A DNA stretch of 44,805 bases, from NCBI GenBank assembly GCA_027619225.1, contig JAQCFW010000015.1:1-44805 (forward strand), written 5' to 3'. Every line of letters begins with the position of its first letter. Positions within the stretch are counted from its first letter, which is position 1. A program made the position numbers and the translations under genes. The DNA is from Bacteroidota bacterium (lineage in GTDB: Bacteria; Bacteroidota; Bacteroidia; Flavobacteriales_D; Sanyastnellaceae). Under the pieces are notes generated by a model. The model had not been told where the DNA came from, did no database searches, and saw only the letters and a list, made by a program, of their open reading frames with translations. Of this stretch, positions 1-7,263 are shown piece after piece.

Positions 1-46
1 TAGACAGAATTGATAATATGAATCCAATTAGGTAGTGTAATTTCAT
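1..46 (-). CDS. 5' end of an exported protein gene (partial)
   Basis: On the minus strand an ATG at 46 opens a frame that runs off the window edge. The 15 readable residues are MKLHYLIGFILSILS, a short charged start followed by a hydrophobic stretch, as in a signal peptide. It begins 4 nt after the stop codon of the arylsulfotransferase-like gene, so it is probably the third gene of the adenosine deaminase operon. Nothing can be said about its function. The reading rests on the open frame, the spacing and the hydrophobic start only. Confidence 0.5.
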   Translation of the reverse strand, partial: MKLHYLIGFILSILS

Positions 47-50
47 TATA

Positions 51-1709
51 TTAAATTTTCAATAAAGTTGTAATTGCAGTTTTATATCCGTTTTCCATTC
101 GCAAGATATAGCAGCCATTAGGTAAATCCGCACCAATTTCAAGCATATCTCCTTTTTCTGATGACCCTTTTTCTATGAGTTTCCCATCAAGGGTGTGAAT
201 AAACCACTCACCTTTATCTTCAAACCTCAACCACACCACATCTGTAAAAGGATTAGGGTATGCCTCGATTTCTGTTAATTCGACAACGCTGAGATCACTG
301 GTGCAGTTGTCTATCCAGTTCTCCAATTCGATCACATCTCCCGGGGTCATGTCTCTCCCGATAAATCCTGGGTAATCGATAGCGTATCTAGGGATGCGGA
401 ATACTGCGTTGTTGCCAGCATCGCTCCCTTGGGTTGTTGCTCCAAAGGCTGTAACGGGATTCACGTAATCCCAAACGATCTCCTCATCTGGCGTAACCTC
501 AAACCCATACCCGGCCGGGCCGTTGCAGATCAAAGTATTTCCGTTAGGAAGGCGTGAAGCACCAGAAATTTGTTGGGCGTAAAAAAGTTCATCAAGCTCA
601 GCAGATTCTGGGTACCTCCAAGAATATGTTTCTGGCAAGAAAGGAGAGGTGGTATTTTCGAGATGGTACGTTCCGTTTAGGAGGGTAGGAGTCTCGATCT
701 CATCTACTGAACTTAGATTTCCCTCGGGTCTATTTCTACCATTGTTAAATACGAGAATTCTGCTAGACTGACCGCTGCCTCCTTCTGTATCATCAATCCA
801 CTGACAATCGTGCTGAAAGAATAGTTTTCTGTCCTCGATTGTTCCTCTTCCGTATGTTTCAGGATTGCCATAGCGCCAAAGTAAATCGCCTGAATTTGTG
901 GCTGTTTCTTGTGTAGATAAATGGTGTGGAATAATGAAGATTTCGTTGAACTTGGCAGAACTAATTAAGATTTGGTCTAAAGAAGAATTGTAATCAATGG
1001 CATTGCAATGCATCCAGTCAGGGTTAAGTGCGTTAGGGCCCTGGGACGTATAGTTAATGTTAAACTTGCGGGGCGCATCAGAAATGGAGGCCGAGAAATT
1101 AGGTAGCAAGCTGTCTGTGTTTTGCACGAGGTGATCCCAAGCGCTCCATTGCCAAATCACTTCTCCACCATTTTCACCATATGGCATTATTTCAGTTACT
1201 TGGCAACACCACACAGAGTTCTCTTCCGCGTTAGGTATTTTCCCTAAGGAAATAGCCTCCTCGTAAGAGTGGCTTTCCCAGGCGAGAATCAGAATGTTTC
1301 CGTTGGACATCATTTCAATATCGTGATGCTGGTGTTGCGATGTGTCAGCCCAAACAAATGACCATGTCAAATCCCCTTCCCAATCAAACATTTCCAATCT
1401 TCCTCCAGTACCGCCTCCAGAAAAAGTTGAGGTCGAACCTGATCCAAGTTGCCCTGTTCTGAGTAAGCCTCCGTCTTCGAGGAGGTAAGCTGAAAGCCCT
1501 ATTCTATAGTCGCTTTCCCACTCGTTAACGACTCTTCCACAGTTGTCTATAAGGTAGGTGTTAAACGAAGATTGTGGGGCGATTAAGTTGTAGCCATCAA
1601 ACGCTTGGGAAGAGTTGATGAAGTTTCCAACAGTCTGGGTTTGGGCTCGTGTCTCAGTGAAAGTAACAAGCGAAAAAATCACGCTAACTAGAAATATTTT
1701 TTTCAGCAT
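51..1709 (-). CDS. Secreted arylsulfotransferase-like protein with T9SS type A sorting domain
   Basis: A 552-residue exported protein. Residues 1-22 are a signal peptide ending at TRAQ. The body resembles the arylsulfotransferase (ASST) beta-propeller family: repeated blade-like segments such as LTWSFVWAD, a His cluster (SQHQHHDIE) followed by MSNGNILIL, VIWQWSAWDH, and NPDWMHCNAIDY. Family members move sulfate between phenolic compounds, but the catalytic His was not verified here, so only the fold is supported. The last 70 residues (from AYPNPF at about 483 to TLLKI) are a canonical T9SS type A sorting domain, so the protein should be exported through the outer membrane and anchored or released. 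It starts 3 nt after the adenosine deaminase stop codon, so the two are probably co-transcribed. Confidence 0.8.
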   Translation of the reverse strand: MLKKIFLVSVIFSLVTFTETRAQTQTVGNFINSSQAFDGYNLIAPQSSFNTYLIDNCGRVVNEWESDYRIGLSAYLLEDGGLLRTGQLGSGSTSTFSGGGTGGRLEMFDWEGDLTWSFVWADTSQHQHHDIEMMSNGNILILAWESHSYEEAISLGKIPNAEENSVWCCQVTEIMPYGENGGEVIWQWSAWDHLVQNTDSLLPNFSASISDAPRKFNINYTSQGPNALNPDWMHCNAIDYNSSLDQILISSAKFNEIFIIPHHLSTQETATNSGDLLWRYGNPETYGRGTIEDRKLFFQHDCQWIDDTEGGSGQSSRILVFNNGRNRPEGNLSSVDEIETPTLLNGTYHLENTTSPFLPETYSWRYPESAELDELFYAQQISGASRLPNGNTLICNGPAGYGFEVTPDEEIVWDYVNPVTAFGATTQGSDAGNNAVFRIPRYAIDYPGFIGRDMTPGDVIELENWIDNCTSDLSVVELTEIEAYPNPFTDVVWLRFEDKGEWFIHTLDGKLIEKGSSEKGDMLEIGADLPNGCYILRMENGYKTAITTLLKI

Positions 1710-1712
1710 ACT

Positions 1713-2753
1713 TTATTTATTAGACCAAACCTTTATCTTTTTAGCCTCAGGGATATATGATGCTTCAGCCGCCCAAGTGTTGCACTGATTCATTTGATCG
1801 AAAGACATTCCTAAGATATTATGTGCGATGTGATACTCATCCATCAGGTCGATTCCCATTGCTCCTGGATCATCACTATTTATCGTAGTCCTGACGCCCA
1901 TCTCCATGAGTTTTTTTAAAGGATGAGCTGCTAAATTAGGTACAGCTTGAGTAAGCCAGTTGCTTGTAGGGCAAAGCTCAAGAGGAATCTTTTCATCGAC
2001 GAGTCTTTGGATGACTTTTTCGTTGTGTATAGCTTGTACTCCGTGACCTATCCTGTCAGCATGAAGAAGGTCTATGGAAGTAATAATGTTCTGCGCTGCT
2101 TGTGGCAAATTGGGCTCCCCTGCATGAATTGTAACCCCGAGACCTGCAGCTTTGGCCTTGTCGAAAATAGGAGCGAAGGGCTCAGGTGGATATCCCACTT
2201 CGTCGTCTGCAAGATCGACCGCTAAAAACTCCCCTTTATGCTCTATCGCAAAATCACACCAATACATGTTCTCTTTATGTGTCTTAATCCTTTGGAGTAA
2301 ACAAATAAGCCCCACAGCCATAGGATACATCATCTCCGCCCTTGCGCACCCCCTCATGATCGCCTCGTGTAATCCTTCTGCTCCAAGCTCTGGGAAAACT
2401 TCTAGTGTGAAACTCGGGGCATACCTAAGCTCAAGCAGCCTCACATTGCTCTTCAGATACATGTCCTCACATGCTTCAAATGCCAGCCTCTCAATCCTTA
2501 CAAGTGACGACAATCTATCACGGGTCTGAAGAAATTTATTCAATACCGTAGGAAGATCATCCATAGGTTCTAATATTAAAAACGCTCTCTCGAAATCTTC
2601 GTTAGAGGCTACGTCCATACCATCTTCAATAGCCCATTCACGAAGAGTTGAAGGTCTAAATGCCAGTTCTAAATGGCAATGCAGTTCAACCTTGGGAATC
2701 TCGTATAATCTTTTGTTAATCTCCTCTAAATTCATCGTCGTAAGGTCGAACAT
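1713..2753 (-). CDS. add: Adenosine deaminase family protein
   Basis: A 346-residue cytosolic amidohydrolase expected to deaminate adenosine to inosine in purine salvage. Metal and catalytic motifs are complete: HCH (His25, His27), IHAGE (His210, Glu213), RIGHG (His237) and NSDDPG (Asp294-Asp295). The first motif reads HCHLELAFRP rather than the classical HVHLDGA, so adenine deaminase or a modified-nucleoside deaminase is possible. The start at 2753 leaves 42 bp to the divergent smpB. A second Met at residue 7 is an alternative start. It heads a minus-strand unit with the arylsulfotransferase-like gene, an unusual pairing of a cytosolic enzyme with a surface protein. Confidence 0.85.
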   Translation of the reverse strand: MFDLTTMNLEEINKRLYEIPKVELHCHLELAFRPSTLREWAIEDGMDVASNEDFERAFLILEPMDDLPTVLNKFLQTRDRLSSLVRIERLAFEACEDMYLKSNVRLLELRYAPSFTLEVFPELGAEGLHEAIMRGCARAEMMYPMAVGLICLLQRIKTHKENMYWCDFAIEHKGEFLAVDLADDEVGYPPEPFAPIFDKAKAAGLGVTIHAGEPNLPQAAQNIITSIDLLHADRIGHGVQAIHNEKVIQRLVDEKIPLELCPTSNWLTQAVPNLAAHPLKKLMEMGVRTTINSDDPGAMGIDLMDEYHIAHNILGMSFDQMNQCNTWAAEASYIPEAKKIKVWSNK

Positions 2754-2783
2754 ATTTCATAGCACACAAAACTTTATCCTCAC

Positions 2784-2791
2784 TACCTTCG
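2784..2791 (+). promoter_or_regulatory. -7 element of smpB (leaderless-type)
   Basis: TACCTTCG fits TAnnTTnG. It is followed by CATC and then the GTG start, so the predicted transcript begins at or next to the start codon. The 12-mer TACCTTCGCATC is repeated exactly in front of pyrD. Confidence 0.6.
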
Positions 2792-2795
2792 CATC

Positions 2796-3233
2796 GTGGC
2801 TCTACAGATTAAAAATAAAAAGGCATCCTTTACTTACTTCCTCGAAGATGAGTTTACCGCGGGTATTCAATTAAATGGTAGCGAGATAAAGTCCATTCGA
2901 GCATCTAAAGCTTCGATAGGAGAGTCGTATTGTCGATTCGATAAGGGTGAATTATATGTTTTCAATATGTACATCTCAGAATATCCCAATGCCGGATATA
3001 TTATTCAATCTCCTCGTCGGCCTCGAAAACTGCTTCTTCAAAAGAAGGAGATTAAAAAGTTGGATAAGAAGCTGAAAAATGTGGGGATCACACTTGTTCC
3101 AACACTCCTTTTTATTTCAAAATCAGGTTATGCAAAACTTAAATTTAGAATTGCAAAGGGTAAGAAAATGCATGATAAACGTGCGACTTTAAAAGAAAAA
3201 GATATTGCGCGAGATTTAGATCGCTTAAGCTAA
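2796..3233 (+). CDS. smpB: SsrA-binding protein SmpB
   Basis: A 145-residue small RNA-binding protein that delivers tmRNA to stalled ribosomes in trans-translation. The family core is visible: FTAGIQLNGSEIKSIR near the N-terminus, SYCRFDKGELYVFNMYIS, the RPRKLLLQKKEI segment, and the C-terminal HDKR motif followed by the basic/acidic tail ARDLDRLS. Length is normal for the family. The start is GTG at 2796, chosen because the reading begins MALQIKNKKAS and because the promoter box ends 4 nt before it. Its 3' end overlaps the convergent gene at 3225 by 9 bp. Confidence 0.95.
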   Translation: MALQIKNKKASFTYFLEDEFTAGIQLNGSEIKSIRASKASIGESYCRFDKGELYVFNMYISEYPNAGYIIQSPRRPRKLLLQKKEIKKLDKKLKNVGITLVPTLLFISKSGYAKLKFRIAKGKKMHDKRATLKEKDIARDLDRLS

Positions 3234-3830
3234 GATTTCTTCTTGATTAGAGCCTTTCACATCCTCTTGCGTAATGACTACTTTGTACTTGTCGCAAATG
3301 ACTTCATCCCAATCCCAATAAAAGTTAGTTACAACATCTCTTAACCCCGCCATAATAATCGGGTTAGGAACGTTCATGTCTCTAAAGTATTCATCTTGGG
3401 ATGCAATTAAGTGATATTTATAAAATATGGCCCTAGTCATTGCCGTGACAGAATTTGTTGAAGGATGATTAACTTTCTTCATAAAAGCCTTAAACTCTTT
3501 TACTTTCTTAGCGAAATCTTCTTTAGGCACGCCTAGAGCTCTGCCAAACTTAGCACAAGATCTTTTGATGATAGCTCTATCCACTCCGGGGTCAAAGTGT
3601 TTAGGCACAGCGCTTAAATTAGCGGATACAACGATCATCAAGAATCTCCCGTAATCCTTAGGGTCTAGTTCGGGGCATTTTTCAAATTCCGGAGAGGCGT
3701 TCAGAAGCTCTACTATTTTAGGCCAACCTTCTTCAACGATCTCTAAAGATGTGTTCACAAAGATGTTCGCCACCTTTTCGTCGGTGAGTTTTCGCTTAGA
3801 GAGCCAGTTGAGTAGTCCGAGGTTTTTCAT
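3225..3830 (-). CDS. Conserved-looking hypothetical cytosolic protein
   Basis: A 201-residue protein that I do not recognise. It has no signal peptide or membrane segment, is predominantly helical and charged, and contains blocks such as SLEIVEEGWPKIVELL, DPGVDRAIIKRSCAKFGRALG and YWDWDEVICDKYKVVI. Codon use and base composition match the neighbours. It has its own TAACTTTG box 10 nt before the ATG and converges on smpB with a 9-bp overlap of the coding ends. No function can be assigned. Confidence 0.75.
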   Translation of the reverse strand: MKNLGLLNWLSKRKLTDEKVANIFVNTSLEIVEEGWPKIVELLNASPEFEKCPELDPKDYGRFLMIVVSANLSAVPKHFDPGVDRAIIKRSCAKFGRALGVPKEDFAKKVKEFKAFMKKVNHPSTNSVTAMTRAIFYKYHLIASQDEYFRDMNVPNPIIMAGLRDVVTNFYWDWDEVICDKYKVVITQEDVKGSNQEEILA

Positions 3831-3840
3831 CCTTGGGAGT

Positions 3841-3848
3841 CAAAGTTA
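3841..3848 (-). promoter_or_regulatory. -7 element of the 3225-3830 gene
   Basis: On the minus strand TAACTTTG matches TAnnTTTG exactly and ends 10 nt before the ATG at 3830, giving a very short predicted leader. Confidence 0.5.
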
Positions 3849-3900
3849 AACCAGACAAACAAGCCATGTTAGAACTTTTTTATGTCCGCTATTAACAGGG

Positions 3901-3909
3901 TTATCCACA
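3901..3909 (+). promoter_or_regulatory. DnaA-box-like 9-mer
   Basis: TTATCCACA is the exact consensus DnaA box. It lies in the 118-bp divergent gap between the unknown gene and pyrD, about 48 bp before the pyrD start. A single box could be chance. No origin-like cluster surrounds it. Confidence 0.3.
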
Positions 3910-3936
3910 ATTTACCGTAATCCTTCCTCTTCTTCT

Positions 3937-3944
3937 TACCTTCG
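3937..3944 (+). promoter_or_regulatory. -7 element of pyrD (leaderless-type)
   Basis: TACCTTCG followed by CATC and ATG. Box and spacer are identical to those of smpB, and the predicted transcript start falls on the ATG. Confidence 0.6.
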
Positions 3945-3948
3945 CATC

Positions 3949-4974
3949 ATGTATAAAAACATCCTGAAACCCTTGTTATTTATGCTAACTCCGGAGAAGG
4001 CTCACTATTTTTCAATGGCGATGTTGAGTTTTGCAATTGGCATTCCTGGTGTTGCATGGGTCTTAAAGCAATGCTTTAAGTCAGACGATTCTTGCAAGCG
4101 TGTGACTATTTGTGGAATTGCGTTCCCAAACGTTGTAGGTCTTGCTGCTGGGTTTGACAAAGACGCACTTTGGCTGAAGGAATTACAAGTATTGGGATTT
4201 GGCCATGTAGAGATTGGAACGTTAACACCCTTGCCTCAATCGGGCAATCCTTCGCCTCGTCTGTTTCGCCTTCCGGAAGATTCAGCTCTGTTAAATCGCA
4301 TGGGCTTTAACAACGGAGGAGTAAACGATGCTGTGTCAAGACTTAAGCGCCGTCCAGCTAATCTTATAGTTGGAGGTAACATAGGACGCAATAAGATTAC
4401 ATCAAACGAAAATGCCATCTCAGACTATCTCAACTGTTTAGAGTCTCTTCATCCTTATGTAGATTACTTCACTGTCAATGTAAGTTCACCCAATACCCCT
4501 GGCCTGCGTGAACTTCAAGATCGAAAACCACTTGCCGCATTACTCCGTGCTGTCGTTAAGCTCAACTTAACGAAAACGTCGCCCCGACCGGTTTTCCTCA
4601 AAATAGCTCCAGATTTGACAGATGCTCAACTCGATGATGTTGTATCAATCATCCTCGAGGAAGGTGTAGATGGCCTTATCGCTACAAATACGACCGTTAG
4701 TCGCGACAGTCTATTTACAAATTCAGCTTCAGTCGCTACTCTGGGTTCAGGTGGAATATCAGGTGCACCAGCTCGTCACCGATCAACCGAAGTAATTAGA
4801 TACGTCCACGAAAAATCTGGCGGAGCCTTCCCCATTATTGGAGTCGGTGGAATAGATTCCGTCGATTCTGCTCAAGAAAAACTCGATGCAGGAGCCTCCT
4901 TGGTCCAAATCTATTCCGGAATGATTTACGAAGGGCCCACTCTTGCTAAGAAAATCGCGAACGGTGTAAAATAA
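3949..4974 (+). CDS. pyrD: Dihydroorotate dehydrogenase (quinone), class 2
   Basis: A 341-residue FMN enzyme that oxidises dihydroorotate to orotate in pyrimidine synthesis and passes electrons to membrane quinone. The class 2 N-terminal extension (LLFMLTPEKAHYFSM) that forms the quinone tunnel is present. FMN and substrate motifs include VGLAAGFDKDA, GTLTPLPQSGNPSPRLFR, NRMGFNNGG and VNVSSPNTPGLR, where Ser179/Ser180 supplies the class 2 catalytic serine. NTTVSR and the GGI/IYSG phosphate-binding loops are near the C-terminus. The stop codon abuts the stop of the convergent MBL gene with no spacer. Confidence 0.95.
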   Translation: MYKNILKPLLFMLTPEKAHYFSMAMLSFAIGIPGVAWVLKQCFKSDDSCKRVTICGIAFPNVVGLAAGFDKDALWLKELQVLGFGHVEIGTLTPLPQSGNPSPRLFRLPEDSALLNRMGFNNGGVNDAVSRLKRRPANLIVGGNIGRNKITSNENAISDYLNCLESLHPYVDYFTVNVSSPNTPGLRELQDRKPLAALLRAVVKLNLTKTSPRPVFLKIAPDLTDAQLDDVVSIILEEGVDGLIATNTTVSRDSLFTNSASVATLGSGGISGAPARHRSTEVIRYVHEKSGGAFPIIGVGGIDSVDSAQEKLDAGASLVQIYSGMIYEGPTLAKKIANGVK

Positions 4975-5838
4975 TCATCTGCTAAAAACCTCCCCCAACT
5001 TCATCACTTGATCAAGTCGGGGTCCTTTCTCAGTCTGCAGTAAAGTACACACCTCGTTTGCGGCATCGTGCTCTAAGAAGAGATGATATCCTTTGTCAGC
5101 AGCCTCGTTGAATATTCGCCCTCGCTCTTCTAAAGTTAGTAGAGGCCTCGTGTCGTACCCCATTACATACGGAATGGGGATGTGCCCAACAGAAGGGAGT
5201 AGGTCAGCCATAAATACGAGGGTTTTGTCACCCATTGTGATGATGGGACACATCTGAGCGTCTGTGTGACCGTTCACAACGAAGGCGTCGAAGCCTAATC
5301 CGGTTGTGATTCGCAGGTCATCATCTGCAGCGTCAACAAACTGGAGTTGACCAGATTCATGAAGCGGCATAATGTTTTCGTTCAGGAAGCTGGCACTCTC
5401 GCGTGGGTTTGGCTCGGTGGCCCATTTCCAATGGCGAGAGTTGCTCCAATACGTTGCGTTCTTAAACGAAGGCCTGTATCCGCTTCGAGATTCGTTCCAC
5501 TCTACAGCTCCTCCTACATGGTCGAAATGAAGGTGAGTCAGAAAGACGTCGGTAATATCGTCGTGAGAGAATCCTGCTTTAGCTAGAGATTTATCTAAGG
5601 AGTCGTCACCGTGTGGGTGATAGTGTCCGAAAAACTTCTCACTTTGTTTGTCGCCTAACCCGCAGTCGATAAGCACCAAGCGGTCACCATCTTCTATGAG
5701 TAAAGATCGCATTGCCCAGGGGCATAAATTATTTGAGTCTGCCGGATTTGTTCTGGACCAAAGCTTTTTAGGCACTACACCGAACATTGCTCCGCCGTCT
5801 AACTTGAAATTCCCGTTGTGAATTGTATGAAGTTGCAT
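4975..5838 (-). CDS. MBL-fold metallohydrolase (lactonase-like)
   Basis: A 287-residue metallo-beta-lactamase-fold hydrolase. The dinuclear metal site is complete: THLHFDH (His102, His104, Asp106, His107), NGHTDAQ (His191), MADLLPS (Asp212) and LEHD (His257). There is no signal peptide, so it is probably cytosolic. The layout resembles the quorum-quenching lactonase / alkylsulfatase-like branch of the superfamily, but the substrate cannot be deduced. The start at 5838 is supported by a TACCTTAG box ending 4 nt before the ATG. It is divergent from purB and directly abuts pyrD at its 3' end. Confidence 0.85.
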   Translation of the reverse strand: MQLHTIHNGNFKLDGGAMFGVVPKKLWSRTNPADSNNLCPWAMRSLLIEDGDRLVLIDCGLGDKQSEKFFGHYHPHGDDSLDKSLAKAGFSHDDITDVFLTHLHFDHVGGAVEWNESRSGYRPSFKNATYWSNSRHWKWATEPNPRESASFLNENIMPLHESGQLQFVDAADDDLRITTGLGFDAFVVNGHTDAQMCPIITMGDKTLVFMADLLPSVGHIPIPYVMGYDTRPLLTLEERGRIFNEAADKGYHLFLEHDAANEVCTLLQTEKGPRLDQVMKLGEVFSR

Positions 5839-5842
5839 ACGT

Positions 5843-5850
5843 CTAAGGTA
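5843..5850 (-). promoter_or_regulatory. -7 element of the MBL hydrolase gene (leaderless-type)
   Basis: On the minus strand TACCTTAG, then ACGT, then ATG. Spacing is the same 4 nt seen at smpB and pyrD. Confidence 0.55.
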
Positions 5851-5859
5851 TGTAAATCG

Positions 5860-5867
5860 TATCTTTG
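5860..5867 (+). promoter_or_regulatory. -7 element of the purB operon
   Basis: TATCTTTG is an exact TAnnTTTG match 34 nt before the purB ATG. It shows that the in-frame codons upstream of 5902 lie outside the transcript. This is one of the few boxes here with a real leader. Confidence 0.55.
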
Positions 5868-5901
5868 GTCTTTGAATTCTAGAACAAAAATTCTATCTCA
5901 C

Positions 5902-7263
5902 ATGCAGCTTTCTCAATTGAATGCTATTTCCCCAGTTGACGGTCGTTACAGAAGACACACTTCAGCACTTGCGCCGCTGTTGTCTGAATTTGGATTAATA
6001 CTTCACAGAGTTGAGGTGGAGGTGAAATATTTTATAGAATTGGTTAAGATTCCACTTCCACAACTGGGCGATTTCCCCAAAGAGAAATTAACAGCAATGC
6101 ACAGTCTGTATGAGAATTTCTCTGAGGACAACGCACAGAGAATTAAAGATCTTGAAGCGACAACTAACCATGATGTTAAGGCGGTGGAGTATTGGATTAA
6201 GGAGGAGCTTGAGAAGTTGGGGCTGAGCGAGTGGAGTGAATTCGTACACTTCGGTTTGACATCACAGGACATCAATAACACTTCAATTCCGCTTTCGCTC
6301 AAAAGGGCGACTGAAGATGTTTACTTGCCCCTTATCGATGAAGTGCTGTCCACATTACATGGTCTAGCAATCGAGTGGAAGTCTATTCCGATGCTTGCGA
6401 GGACACACGGACAGGCTGCATCTCCAGTTACACTCGGGAAGGAAATCCGCGTATTTGAAGATAGACTTAGGATTCAGAGAGACCAAATTGCTGGTGCTAC
6501 TTATGCTGCGAAATTCGGTGGGGCAACTGGTGGATTTAATGCCCACAAGGTTGCTTACCCGGCAATTGATTGGCCCTCTTTCGGGACCAAATTTGTAGAG
6601 GAGAATTTAGGACTCCACAGGAGCAAGGTGACAACGCAGATTGAACATTACGATCATTTGGCTGCTTGGTGTGATTCGCTCAGGAGAGCACACACCGTCA
6701 TGATGGATTTGGATAAGGATGTTTGGACTTACGTATCTATGGATTACTTCAAGCAGAAAATTGTGAAGGGAGAAGTCGGCTCGTCTGCTATGCCACACAA
6801 GGTGAACCCCATCGATTTCGAAAACTCGGAAGGGAATTTTGGCATGGCGAATGCCGTGTTAGGATATTTTTCTGAGAAGTTGCCAGTGTCTAGAATGCAA
6901 CGCGATTTGACGGATTCGACGGTGTTGCGGAATGTTGGTGTGCCTCTAAGTCACGGCGTTATTGCTATGAATTCATTGTTGAAGGGGCTGTCTAAATTGG
7001 TTTTGAATAAGCCAGCCTTGGAAGCTGATCTTGAAAACAATTGGGCAATTGTTTCTGAAGGAGTCCAAACAATCCTGCGCCGCGAAGGCTACCCTAAGCC
7101 ATACGAAGCATTGAAAGCTCTCACAAGGACTGGTGAGAAAATAGATGCTGAATCAATGAGAACTTTCATCGATTCTTTAAATATATCTGACTCCATTAAG
7201 CAGGAGTTAAGACAGATTACACCCTCTACTTACCTTGGGTATTCGGAGGATTTAGTTGATTAG
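5902..7263 (+). CDS. purB: Adenylosuccinate lyase
   Basis: A 453-residue fumarase/aspartase-superfamily enzyme for two steps of purine synthesis: SAICAR to AICAR and adenylosuccinate to AMP. The start MQLSQLNAISPVDGRY fits the E. coli-type PurB. Further motifs are EATTNHDVKAVEYW, FGLTSQDINNTS, ARTHGQAASP and the flexible signature loop SSAMPHKVNPIDFENSEGN at about residues 292-310. The frame is open back to 5818, but those codons precede the promoter box and do not look like PurB. Its TAG stop is followed at once by the ATG of the ABC exporter, so translation is probably coupled. Confidence 0.95.
   Translation: MQLSQLNAISPVDGRYRRHTSALAPLLSEFGLILHRVEVEVKYFIELVKIPLPQLGDFPKEKLTAMHSLYENFSEDNAQRIKDLEATTNHDVKAVEYWIKEELEKLGLSEWSEFVHFGLTSQDINNTSIPLSLKRATEDVYLPLIDEVLSTLHGLAIEWKSIPMLARTHGQAASPVTLGKEIRVFEDRLRIQRDQIAGATYAAKFGGATGGFNAHKVAYPAIDWPSFGTKFVEENLGLHRSKVTTQIEHYDHLAAWCDSLRRAHTVMMDLDKDVWTYVSMDYFKQKIVKGEVGSSAMPHKVNPIDFENSEGNFGMANAVLGYFSEKLPVSRMQRDLTDSTVLRNVGVPLSHGVIAMNSLLKGLSKLVLNKPALEADLENNWAIVSEGVQTILRREGYPKPYEALKALTRTGEKIDAESMRTFIDSLNISDSIKQELRQITPSTYLGYSEDLVD

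Noticed and set aside
5818-5901. N-terminal extension of purB
   Set aside because: The consensus promoter box at 5860-5867 lies inside it and PurB proteins start at MQLSQLNAISPVDGRY.
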